Below are positions 1 to 6,647 of a DNA stretch of 13,779 bases, piece by piece. The notes under the pieces are model-generated. The model searched no databases, was not told where the DNA came from, and saw only the letters and a list, made by a program, of their open reading frames with translations. Made by a program: the position numbers and the translations under genes. This stretch comes from Nitrospira lenta (lineage in GTDB: Bacteria > Nitrospirota > Nitrospiria > Nitrospirales > Nitrospiraceae): contig CAMDRK010000035.1 in the NCBI GenBank assembly GCA_945906715.1, forward strand, positions 1 through 13,779, read 5' to 3'. The first letter of the stretch is position 1. Each line of letters starts with the position of its first letter.

Positions 1-861
1 GGCGCAGTAGGCGGTCCTAAGTGGGAGGGGCTGGAGTATAGCTTGCGTCCGGAACGCGCATTGTTGGGCTTGCGAGAGCACTTGGGCCTCTACGCGAATT
101 TACGGCCGGCGAAGTTGTATCCGATGTTGGCCGATGCCTCCACGCTGAAACGCGAGGTGATTGAGGGAATCGATATCCTCGTCATTCGGGAACTGACCGG
201 TGGCATCTATTTCGGGAAACCCAAAGGGATCGAGAAATTGCCGAACGGGAGCGAGCGAGGATTCAACACCGAGGTCTATACCACCGAAGAAATCACACGC
301 ATTGCAAAAGTGGCATTCGAGGCGGCCAGAAAACGCCGGAAAAAGGTAACGTCTGTCGATAAAGCGAACGTGCTGGAGTCATCTGAGCTGTGGCGTCGTG
401 TCGTCATTGAGACCCATAAGGGCTATCCGGATGTAGAATTGAACCATATCTATGTCGACAATGCGGCGATGCAACTCGTGCGAAACCCGCGGCAGTTCGA
501 TGTGATGCTCTGCAACAATATATTCGGTGACATTCTGAGCGATGAAGCCGCGATGCTGACCGGGTCTATTGGCATGTTGCCGTCGGCCAGCATCGGCGCG
601 CAGGTCGGATTGTTCGAGCCGATTCATGGCAGTGCGCCTGATATTGCGGGGAAGAATGTGGCGAATCCCATTGCAACGATTGCTTCGGCAGCTATGATGC
701 TGTCCTATGCCTTCAGGTTGGATAAGGAAGCCGCCGCCATCGAGGAGGCGATTGTGAAAGCCCTTGATTTTGGCTATCGGACGAAAGATATTCACAGCCC
801 TGGTGCGCGCCTTGTCAGCACGATGGAGATGGGTGAAGTCATCGTGCAATATCTGGACTAG
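1..861 (+). CDS. leuB: 3-isopropylmalate dehydrogenase, 5'-truncated by the window edge
   Basis: Cytoplasmic enzyme of leucine biosynthesis that oxidatively decarboxylates 3-isopropylmalate with NAD. The reading frame is open from base 1 and begins GAVGGPKW, a conserved early motif, so the true start lies left of the window; the TTG at 43 is internal. The visible 286 residues are about four fifths of a usual 350-360 residue protein. Family landmarks in order: RELTGGIYFGKPKG (substrate loop), DKANVLESSELWR with the conserved lysine, the dehydrogenase signature NIFGDILSDEAAM followed by GSIGM (from about base 517), and HGSAPDIAGKNVANP near the cofactor site. The stop at 859-861 is 8 bases before the NHL gene, suggesting cotranscription. 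The isopropylmalate-type loop argues against isocitrate or tartrate dehydrogenase. Confidence 0.96.
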   Translation, partial: GAVGGPKWEGLEYSLRPERALLGLREHLGLYANLRPAKLYPMLADASTLKREVIEGIDILVIRELTGGIYFGKPKGIEKLPNGSERGFNTEVYTTEEITRIAKVAFEAARKRRKKVTSVDKANVLESSELWRRVVIETHKGYPDVELNHIYVDNAAMQLVRNPRQFDVMLCNNIFGDILSDEAAMLTGSIGMLPSASIGAQVGLFEPIHGSAPDIAGKNVANPIATIASAAMMLSYAFRLDKEAAAIEEAIVKALDFGYRTKDIHSPGARLVSTMEMGEVIVQYLD

Positions 862-869
862 CAAGACTT

Positions 870-2087
870 ATGAGGCAGATGAATACAGATCTTCACGCCG
901 GATTGATCCGGACTATTGCCGGGATTGGATCTCCTGGCTGGTCCGGTGACGGAGCAGGAGCGCTTGCCGCTTGTTTGAATGAGCCGAAGAATCTTACGGT
1001 CGATACAGAGGGTAACCTGTTCATCGCCGATTCGGAGAACCACGTCGTTCGGAAAATCGACATGAAGACCCAATCTATCTGGACGGTAGCCGGGTGCACC
1101 CAGGGAGTCGGATCTGAAGCAAATTGTGTTTCACCTGCTGCGGTGGCCGAGGGAGCAGGGGATGACGATCCTTTTGCCGAAACCGGCGCGATTGATTCTC
1201 ACGCCTTTACCCAGCAGACTGACTTAAGTGGGACCGTGCGGTATGTTGTGACTGGTACAACGCCGACAAAGCGGTTCAGCGGCGACGGTGGCCCTGCTGA
1301 TCACGCTCTGTTGAATTTTCCGACCGCGGTTGTGGTCGATCGGGCAGGGCACCTCTACATTGCGGATACGTTGAACCATCGGGTGCGGCGTGTGGAGTCC
1401 GGTACCGGACTGATCACGACAATTGCCGGCGTCGGCCAGCCTCGGTGCTTTGGTGACGGGGGATTGGCCGTAGAGGCTGGGTTGAACGAACCGGCTGCTT
1501 TAGCGGTGAGCGACAGGGGCGTCCTTTATATTGCCGATCAGAGTAACAACCGCGTGAGGGCGGTGGATTTGGCCACCGGAGTGATTTCTACGGTCGCGGG
1601 GACAGGAACGGCTGCGTACAATGGAGACGATATGGCCGCGGTGGAAACCGGTCTGGCCGGTCCAAGCGGATTGGCGCTTACGGCAGATGGCACATTGTTC
1701 ATTGCCGATAGTTTCAACGGAAGGATTCGCGCCGTCGATCCTGTCACTGGCTTCATACGAACTGTGGTCGGTGATGGTGGTGAGTATAAATTTCAGGGGC
1801 CGGATGAGCCGCCCAGCCGAAGTCTCTCTCGGCCATCGGGGATTACATTGGATGAAGAGGGGAATCTCTTCTTTACCGATTCGGACAATCATCTGGTGCG
1901 GCGATGGGATCGGATCACTGAGGGGATTGAACGTATTGCTGGCGTTGGTGTGGCCAGTTACGGGGGTGATGAGCGCACGGCTTTCGAAGCCGGCTTGAGT
2001 TACCCGTTTGGAATCGTGATGGGTCGTGCAGGGCATTTGATCGTGGCCGATACGTTCAATCATCGGATTCGCGAGATCGCGCTGTAG
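870..2087 (+). CDS. NHL-repeat six-bladed beta-propeller protein
   Basis: A 405-residue protein made almost wholly of NHL-type repeats. Six units can be read, each with a G-DG/D turn, a line like P-x-G/A-hydrophobic-x-hydrophobic, then FIAD/YIADxxNxRVR: residues about 12-68, 69-180, 181-237, 238-294, 295-351 and 352-405. This fits a closed six-bladed propeller. The second unit carries an insert of about 50 residues (roughly 77-130) rich in acidic and small residues, with Cys76 and Cys86 at its start. No signal peptide or membrane segment is visible, which is unusual for an NHL protein of this layout. The start is uncertain: ATG at 870 or in-frame ATG at 879, which has GAGG only three bases upstream. 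It sits between leuB and asd with very short gaps, so it is likely transcribed with them. Ligand and function are unknown; a binding platform is the usual family role. Confidence 0.85.
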   Translation: MRQMNTDLHAGLIRTIAGIGSPGWSGDGAGALAACLNEPKNLTVDTEGNLFIADSENHVVRKIDMKTQSIWTVAGCTQGVGSEANCVSPAAVAEGAGDDDPFAETGAIDSHAFTQQTDLSGTVRYVVTGTTPTKRFSGDGGPADHALLNFPTAVVVDRAGHLYIADTLNHRVRRVESGTGLITTIAGVGQPRCFGDGGLAVEAGLNEPAALAVSDRGVLYIADQSNNRVRAVDLATGVISTVAGTGTAAYNGDDMAAVETGLAGPSGLALTADGTLFIADSFNGRIRAVDPVTGFIRTVVGDGGEYKFQGPDEPPSRSLSRPSGITLDEEGNLFFTDSDNHLVRRWDRITEGIERIAGVGVASYGGDERTAFEAGLSYPFGIVMGRAGHLIVADTFNHRIREIAL

Positions 2088-2102
2088 GCAGGAACGAGGC
2101 TC

Positions 2103-3119
2103 ATGTTGAAAAAGAAAACAGGGTATGTCGTGGCAGTCGTCGGTGCGACCGGGGCGGTCGGCACTGAAATGATCCAGGTGCTTGAGGAGCGGAAGTTTCC
2201 CGTCATACGTCTGGTCCCGCTCGCATCGGCTCGTTCGGCCGGTGGTACGGTGACATTTGAGGGGAATGAGGTATCCATTGAAGTTTTGACGAAGGACTCG
2301 TTTGCCGGCGTAGACATCGCACTTTTTTCTGCCGGGGCGGATCTCAGTCGAGAGTTTGCTCCGATCGCAGTGAAGGCCGGTGCGGTGGTGATTGATAATA
2401 GTGCGGCCTGGGGGATGACGCCTGAAGTGCCGCTTGTGGTGCCTGAGGTGAACGCGCACGACATTCAACGGCACAAGGGGATCATCGCCAATCCGAATTG
2501 TTCTACGATTCAAATGGTCGTGGCGTTGAAACCCTTACATGATGAGGCTAGGATCAAGCGGATTGTCGTCACGACCTTTCAATCGGTCTCCGGCACTGGG
2601 AAAGACGCCATGGATGAACTGATGACGGAATGCCAAGATCTGCTGAGTTTCAAGTCGACGAGTCCCAAAGTCTATCCCTATCAGATCGCTTTCAATTGTT
2701 TGCCTCAGATCGACGAATTTCTGCCGTCAGGGTATACGAAGGAAGAGATGAAGATGGTCCATGAGACAAGAAAGATCATGGGCGACCAGTCGATTCATGT
2801 GACGGCGACGACCGTGCGGGTCCCGGTGTATGTCGGACATTCGGAAGCGATCAACATTGAGACTGAGCGCAAGCTATCGGCCAACGATGCCCGCGCCATT
2901 CTGTCTACCGCGCCAGGAGTGCTGCTCTATGATGATCCGGCGCATAAGATCTATCCCATGCCGTTGGAGGTGGCCGGGAAAGATGAGGTCTATGTCGGCC
3001 GCATTCGCGAAGATGAATCGATCGCCAACGGTCTCAACCTGTGGGTCGTGGCGGATAATTTGCGCAAAGGAGCTGCGCTCAATGCCGTGCAAATCGCAGA
3101 GCATTTAGTTCAAGGCTGA
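2103..3119 (+). CDS. asd: Aspartate-semialdehyde dehydrogenase
   Basis: Reduces aspartyl phosphate to aspartate semialdehyde with NADPH, the branch point to threonine, methionine, lysine and meso-diaminopimelate. The 338 residues match the family length. Seen in order: the nucleotide-binding VVGATGAVGTEM at about 12-23, the phosphate/cofactor region SAGADLSREF, VVPEVN before the catalytic motif NPNCST with Cys133, FQSVSGTGKDAMDEL at 159-173, and RVPVYVGHSEAIN carrying Arg239 and His246, the expected substrate-binding and acid-base residues. The ATG at 2103 follows AGGA (2090-2093) and GAGG (2096-2099). The stop overlaps the next ATG by one base (TGATG), implying coupled translation with the DUF2905 gene. 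The assignment is firm. Confidence 0.97.
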   Translation: MLKKKTGYVVAVVGATGAVGTEMIQVLEERKFPVIRLVPLASARSAGGTVTFEGNEVSIEVLTKDSFAGVDIALFSAGADLSREFAPIAVKAGAVVIDNSAAWGMTPEVPLVVPEVNAHDIQRHKGIIANPNCSTIQMVVALKPLHDEARIKRIVVTTFQSVSGTGKDAMDELMTECQDLLSFKSTSPKVYPYQIAFNCLPQIDEFLPSGYTKEEMKMVHETRKIMGDQSIHVTATTVRVPVYVGHSEAINIETERKLSANDARAILSTAPGVLLYDDPAHKIYPMPLEVAGKDEVYVGRIREDESIANGLNLWVVADNLRKGAALNAVQIAEHLVQG

Positions 3120-3373
3120 TGGCTGAGTGGGGAAATCTAGGCAAGGTCATCATTGGAGTCGGGCTATGTGTGGTGTTGGTCGGCCTGTTGCTGCTGATCG
3201 CAGACCGCGTTCCAGGAATCGGGAATCTCCTAGGCTGGTTCGGTAAGCTCCCAGGCGATATCTCCATCCGGCGCGACAACTTCAGTTTTTCATTTCCGCT
3301 CGCAACCAGCCTGCTCCTCAGTGTCATCCTAAGTCTGGTATTCTATTTACTATCATGGATCTTTCGCCGGTGA
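3119..3373 (+). CDS. DUF2905 family small membrane protein
   Basis: An 84-residue inner-membrane protein of unknown function. It has two hydrophobic segments, about residues 9-27 and 60-81, joined by a short polar loop carrying the family hallmark GKLPGDISIRRDNFSFSFP followed by a T-S start to the second helix. That loop pattern is what I recognise as DUF2905. The start is set by the TGATG junction with asd; the end overlaps the SpoIID-type gene by 19 bases. From memory, DUF2905 often lies beside spoIID-like genes and queA, and near ruvB, in Firmicutes and deltaproteobacteria; here the same order is kept but asd stands where ruvB often is. No function should be assigned from this. Confidence 0.88.
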   Translation: MAEWGNLGKVIIGVGLCVVLVGLLLLIADRVPGIGNLLGWFGKLPGDISIRRDNFSFSFPLATSLLLSVILSLVFYLLSWIFRR

Positions 3374-4584
3374 AGCAGTCGAAGGGTGGAGTATGCCGAG
3401 CCATCTTGGCCGGAGCATGCCTACTAAGCCTGTCATCGGAGGTGGAGGCGGCCGAGTCGCTCCGAGTCCTGCTGTCAGCCGACGTGCCGCGGCTCGATGT
3501 CCGTGCAGACAATCCATTGTGGGTGATGGATGCAAAAGGCAGTACTCAGACTCTGCGGGCGCCGGTTCAGGTTGTAGCAGCTGAAACCGGGTTCTTGCTG
3601 AACGGCGTCCGCATGCAGACGGAGCAGCTGACTCTGCGCGGTGGAGAGCAAGGCCTCACGCTGACCTTCCCACGGCTCGCTCGGAAGTCCAATGGGGTAG
3701 CGATGTTATCGGGCGATTCCGGCATGGAGTTCGCGGTGAGCGGCGTTGTCCATCTTGTGCGAAAAGGCAAGGGGTTTTTGGTCCTCAATCGGGTGGATCT
3801 TGAAGAGTACGTGAAAGGGGTGGTTCCCGCCGAGGTCAGTTCGACCTGGCACCCGGAGATGTTGAAAGCGCAGGCGGTCGCCGCACGGACCTATGCGCTC
3901 TACCAGCAGATGTTGAGCGCTACGCGTGAGTACGACGTGGCGGCTACGGTGCAAGATCAGGTCTATCGAGGAAAGCAGGGGATTGATGCCGGGATCCTAC
4001 GCGCGGTAGAAGAGACGCGAGGTTTGGTCGTTACCTATCAGGGTGCGCCAATCTACGCAGCATTCTCCTCAACTGCCGCCGGGCTGACGGAAGATGCCAT
4101 GAATGTGTGGTCGAAAGAGTATCCCTATCTCAAGGGCGTGGAGTGCCCCTTCGATCTTATGTCGCCCTATTATCAATGGAAATCTTCTTTCAAAATCGAC
4201 ACCCTTGAACGGGGTTTGCGCCAGCAGGGATTCTCCGTGGGGACGATCGAGACGATGGCACCCTTGTCGTTTAGCCGCGGGGGGCGAGTTGCAAAGCTGC
4301 GCATTCTCCACTCTGGCGGAGAGTTGGTGCTTCGCGGAGAAGAGTTGCGGAAAGCCGTCGGGTATACCATCATCCCCAGCACTCAGTTTGCCATCGAGTC
4401 GATTGGACGGGATGTGGTGCTTTCTGGCTTCGGTGCGGGCCATGCCGTCGGTATGTGTCAGTGGGGCGCGAAAGAACTGGCTGAGTTAGGCTATCCGTTC
4501 TCGACGATTCTCCAGTATTATTACCCAGGCACCGAACTGCAGAATATGACGCTGACCAAACCTCCGACCCTTCCGTCTTCCTGA
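3355..4584 (+). CDS. SpoIID/LytB-domain secreted peptidoglycan enzyme
   Basis: A 409-residue protein with an export signal at about 7-33 (basic start, hydrophobic ILAGACLLSL, small residues before AAES) and a C-terminal SpoIID/LytB domain at about 140-395. In sporulators SpoIID is a lytic transglycosylase acting on glycan strands stripped of stem peptides; in this Gram-negative setting a general wall-remodelling or septal role is more likely. Motifs seen: LEEYVKGVVPAEV with Glu160 at the catalytic position, WHPEMLKAQAVAARTYAL, a STAAGLT segment (239-245) where many relatives have S-T-C-G-G-x-T, and GHAVGMCQWGAKELAELGY then ILQYYYPGT near the end. The N-terminal 35-135 region resembles the beta-rich leader of LytB-type proteins. 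ATG at 3355 lies inside the DUF2905 gene with no clear ribosome site; GTG at 3370 is an alternative start. The stop overlaps queA (TGATG). Confidence 0.92.
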   Translation: MDLSPVKQSKGGVCRAILAGACLLSLSSEVEAAESLRVLLSADVPRLDVRADNPLWVMDAKGSTQTLRAPVQVVAAETGFLLNGVRMQTEQLTLRGGEQGLTLTFPRLARKSNGVAMLSGDSGMEFAVSGVVHLVRKGKGFLVLNRVDLEEYVKGVVPAEVSSTWHPEMLKAQAVAARTYALYQQMLSATREYDVAATVQDQVYRGKQGIDAGILRAVEETRGLVVTYQGAPIYAAFSSTAAGLTEDAMNVWSKEYPYLKGVECPFDLMSPYYQWKSSFKIDTLERGLRQQGFSVGTIETMAPLSFSRGGRVAKLRILHSGGELVLRGEELRKAVGYTIIPSTQFAIESIGRDVVLSGFGAGHAVGMCQWGAKELAELGYPFSTILQYYYPGTELQNMTLTKPPTLPSS

Positions 4585-5603
4585 TGCAGCTCTCTGAGTT
4601 CGACTTTCCGTTCGACTCGTCGCTAATTGCCGCTCATCCATGTCTCCCGCGCGATCACGCCAGGCTGCTGGTTCTGCAGCGTCTCGACCACTCGCTCGCC
4701 CACCGCCGCGTCGACGAATTGCCCAATCTTCTTCGTTCTGGCGATCTTCTCGTGGTCAACAATACGAAAGTGTTGGCTGCGCGCGTGGCTGGACGGAAGC
4801 GTCCGTCTGGGGCGGAGGTCGAGATCCTCTTTGTGAAGGATTTTGGTGATGCGATCTGGGAAGTGCTGATCAAGGGAACGTTTCGGCCTGGACAGATTAT
4901 TGAGATGGGTGCAGAGGCTTTTGCCGTGGTGATCGAGCGTGGCGCGATACGAACAACGGTTCGGGTTGAGAGTCCGATTCCGTTTTCCGAATGGCTGCGA
5001 CAATATGGTCGAATGCCGCTTCCGCCCTATTTAAAGCGGGCACCGACTGACCAGGATCGGGAGTGGTACCAAACCCTGTTCGCACTGCATGAGGGCGCGA
5101 TTGCGGCGCCCACCGCCGGGCTCCATTTCACACCGGAACTGCTGGCGCGGCTGCGTCAGAGCGGGATCGGTCTCACGGCCGTCACGCTCCATGTCGGTGT
5201 CGGGACTTTCAAGCCGGTAACGGTCGATCAGATCGAAGACCACCAGATGGGCGCAGAATGGGTCGAGGTCGGAGCGGAGACGGTTCGTTCAATCGAGCAG
5301 GCGCGAGCGGCAGGGGGGCGAATTGTTTCTGTTGGGACCACGGTCGTACGCGCGCTCGAAACCGCGGCCCGTGCGGACGGTCAGATCCGACCCTATTGTG
5401 GAGAGACAGATATATTTATGACGCCAGGGTTTTCTTTCAAGGTGGTCAATGCTCTTCTCACGAATTTTCACTTGCCACGGACTACATTGCTGATGCTGGT
5501 CTCTGCATTGGCGGGGACGGAGTTGCTTCGGCAGGCCTACGCAGACGCAGTGCGCGAGCGGTACCGGTTCTATAGTTATGGCGATGCGATGTTGATACTC
5601 TGA
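4584..5603 (+). CDS. queA: S-adenosylmethionine:tRNA ribosyltransferase-isomerase
   Basis: Transfers and rearranges the ribosyl group of S-adenosylmethionine onto 7-aminomethyl-7-deazaguanine in tRNA, making epoxyqueuosine in the wobble position of GUN anticodons. The 339 residues match the family length. Motifs: FDFPFDSSLIAAHP then RDHARLLVL at the start, NNTKVLAAR (59-67), GRMPLPPYL (142-150), the very characteristic GAIAAPTAGLHFT (171-183), LHVGVGTFKPV (202-212), TNFHLPRTTLLMLVSA, and the RYRFYSYGDAMLI C-terminus. The start is fixed by the one-base overlap with the previous stop. No tgt follows; the next gene is convergent, so this is the end of the left operon. The assignment is firm. Confidence 0.97.
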   Translation: MQLSEFDFPFDSSLIAAHPCLPRDHARLLVLQRLDHSLAHRRVDELPNLLRSGDLLVVNNTKVLAARVAGRKRPSGAEVEILFVKDFGDAIWEVLIKGTFRPGQIIEMGAEAFAVVIERGAIRTTVRVESPIPFSEWLRQYGRMPLPPYLKRAPTDQDREWYQTLFALHEGAIAAPTAGLHFTPELLARLRQSGIGLTAVTLHVGVGTFKPVTVDQIEDHQMGAEWVEVGAETVRSIEQARAAGGRIVSVGTTVVRALETAARADGQIRPYCGETDIFMTPGFSFKVVNALLTNFHLPRTTLLMLVSALAGTELLRQAYADAVRERYRFYSYGDAMLIL

Positions 5604-5605
5604 GG

Positions 5606-5698
5606 AAGTCTGAAAGCCGTCAAGTCATCATGTCCTCAAGTCTGAAAAGCTCTGGCGAAGCTGGCCTGAGACTTGAAGACTTTATGAACTGATGACTT
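5606..5698. repeat. Compact AAGTC/GACTT inverted-repeat element between convergent genes
   Basis: Three AAGTC words occur at exact 16-base spacing (5606, 5622, 5638) and three GACTT words follow at 5670, 5678 and 5694. Nested perfect arms are AAGTCATCA (5622-5630) with TGATGACTT (5690-5698), CAAGTCT (5637-5643) with AGACTTG (5669-5675), and AGCT (5648-5651) with AGCT (5659-5662) around a 7-base loop. The words AAGTCTGAAAGC (5606-5617) and AAGTCTGAAAAGC (5638-5650) are also a direct repeat. It lies between the stops of queA and the minus-strand gene, where it could act as a two-way terminator, but there is no T-run on either side. A dispersed REP-like repeat is the alternative. Confidence 0.7.
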
Positions 5699-5716
5699 CT
5701 TCCAAGACGAGTGCTG

Positions 5717-6421
5717 CTATAACTGCTCACGGTTGATCTTAATGGGGATGGTGGCTTTGAGCGATTCAGTATAGGCCATCAGCGCGCGCTGCTGTTTTTG
5801 AAAGAGGACATCCTGCACCGCACGGTTTTTTGCCGCCTCGGCCTTTGCGGGATCTGATTCCGTTTGTCGTAGCGTGAAGGCTTGCGCCTCTGCAAGCTCG
5901 GCAGGGGTAAGGGCCACGGCGTCGCGGATGATCATCTTGGCTTTGCTGCTCAGCACTTCTTTTGTTTCCATCGCTTCGAATGTTGCGGGGGTCAGATGAT
6001 TAGCTGCCAGGAGCTGTTGGTAGACCTGCGGGTCAAATGTACCGTTCTTTTGAAAATCAGGGATTTGCATGATGGCCTCCCGCAGTTCATCGTTCGCTAC
6101 GGTGAGACCCATGTTCTTTGCCGCAATGAGCCAGGTTCGATTGTCGATCAGTTGATCCACCACTAATTGCTTGATCGTTTCGTCTTTGAACTCTCCAGGG
6201 ACTTTGTCCTTATAGAAGCGATAGGTATTCTCATAGGCGCGTCGAAACTCATCGCGGGATACGGTAAGCTCTCCGACTGTGGCGACGCCTGCGCCGGCGC
6301 CAGGTTGCTCACCGAATCCCCACCAGCCCATGGTGATGACAAAGGCGAGGGCGATGACCCCCATGACGGATTTGAGGAGCCACGGATAGCTATGCGACGC
6401 TTCGCGCATCGATTTCAGCAT
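5717..6421 (-). CDS. Membrane-anchored SurA/PpiD N-terminal-domain protein lacking a rotamase domain
   Basis: A 234-residue protein, probably a periplasmic chaperone anchored in the inner membrane. Residues 17-36 form one hydrophobic helix after a basic cytoplasmic tail. After a Gly/Ala-rich linker comes the SurA/PpiD-type N domain: VATVGELTVSRDEFRRAYE (46-64), QLVVDQLIDNRTWLIAAKNMGL (85-106), and the telling IPDFQKNGTFDPQVYQQLL (120-138) then LTPATFEAMETKEVL. PpiD proteins are usually 500-630 residues with a parvulin domain; here the protein ends after the chaperone-like part, and no parvulin sequence is left downstream. ATG at 6421 has GAGGA on the minus strand (6431-6427), six bases before it. 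It is convergent with queA and divergent from the RDD gene. Client proteins are unknown. Confidence 0.87.
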   Translation of the reverse strand: MLKSMREASHSYPWLLKSVMGVIALAFVITMGWWGFGEQPGAGAGVATVGELTVSRDEFRRAYENTYRFYKDKVPGEFKDETIKQLVVDQLIDNRTWLIAAKNMGLTVANDELREAIMQIPDFQKNGTFDPQVYQQLLAANHLTPATFEAMETKEVLSSKAKMIIRDAVALTPAELAEAQAFTLRQTESDPAKAEAAKNRAVQDVLFQKQQRALMAYTESLKATIPIKINREQL

Positions 6422-6452
6422 GACAATTCCTCGGGAAACTCGTTATGGACGG

Positions 6453-6481
6453 ATTCTACTCAGGGATCTGTGGAAAGGCAA
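6453..6481 (-). promoter_or_regulatory. Sigma70-like promoter candidate for the SurA/PpiD-like gene
   Basis: On the minus strand, TTGCCT (6481-6476) and TAGAAT (6458-6453) are 17 bases apart; they match the -35 consensus at 4 of 6 and the -10 at 5 of 6 positions. Transcription would begin near 6446, giving a leader of about 25 bases that includes the GAGGA ribosome site. Seen by eye only. Confidence 0.45.
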
Positions 6482-6547
6482 GAGACGACCTTTCTTTTGC
6501 TCTGTGATCTCACGATCGAGTTCAACCGCCTACTCGTGAAGGCGAGA

Positions 6548-6581
6548 ATTATCATCCGCAATATTCGATTTGCCGGATAAT
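6548..6581. repeat. Imperfect dyad in the divergent control region
   Basis: The left arm ATTATC..CCG.CAA (6548-6561) pairs with TTGCCGGATAAT (6570-6581): about 11 pairs with a small left bulge, one right bulge and an 8-base loop. It ends ten bases before the -35 box proposed for the RDD/mre operon and lies upstream of both divergent promoter candidates. It could be an operator or chance AT-rich symmetry. Confidence 0.4.
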
Positions 6582-6590
6582 GTTCTTTGT

Positions 6591-6619
6591 TTGTGCTGGG
6601 TAGTTTGATTTGCTATACT
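6591..6619 (+). promoter_or_regulatory. Extended -10 promoter candidate for the RDD-mreBCD-mrdA-rodA operon
   Basis: TATACT at 6614-6619 is preceded by TGC (6611-6613), an extended -10 element. TTGTGC (6591-6596) lies 17 bases upstream as a weak -35. Transcription would start near 6626, just ahead of the ribosome site at 6634. A weak -35 with an extended -10 is a usual pairing for sigma70. Confidence 0.6.
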
Positions 6620-6633
6620 TTGCCACTAATTAT

Positions 6634-6640
6634 GAGGAGA
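6634..6640 (+). promoter_or_regulatory. Strong ribosome binding site that fixes a GTG start
   Basis: GAGGAGA lies seven bases before GTG at 6648 and decides the start of the RDD gene. There is no in-frame ATG nearby that would serve better. Confidence 0.75.
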
Positions 6641-6647
6641 CCTTTTC

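Noticed and set aside
43..861. leuB starting at the TTG at 43
   Set aside because: The frame is open to base 1 and the upstream codons encode the conserved GAVGGPKW motif, so the gene is truncated by the window, not short.
1500..2513. A 337-codon open frame on the minus strand opposite the NHL gene and asd
   Set aside because: It spans two well-supported plus-strand genes, its translation is rich in His, Arg and Pro with no recognisable motif, and long antisense frames are expected in GC-rich coding DNA.
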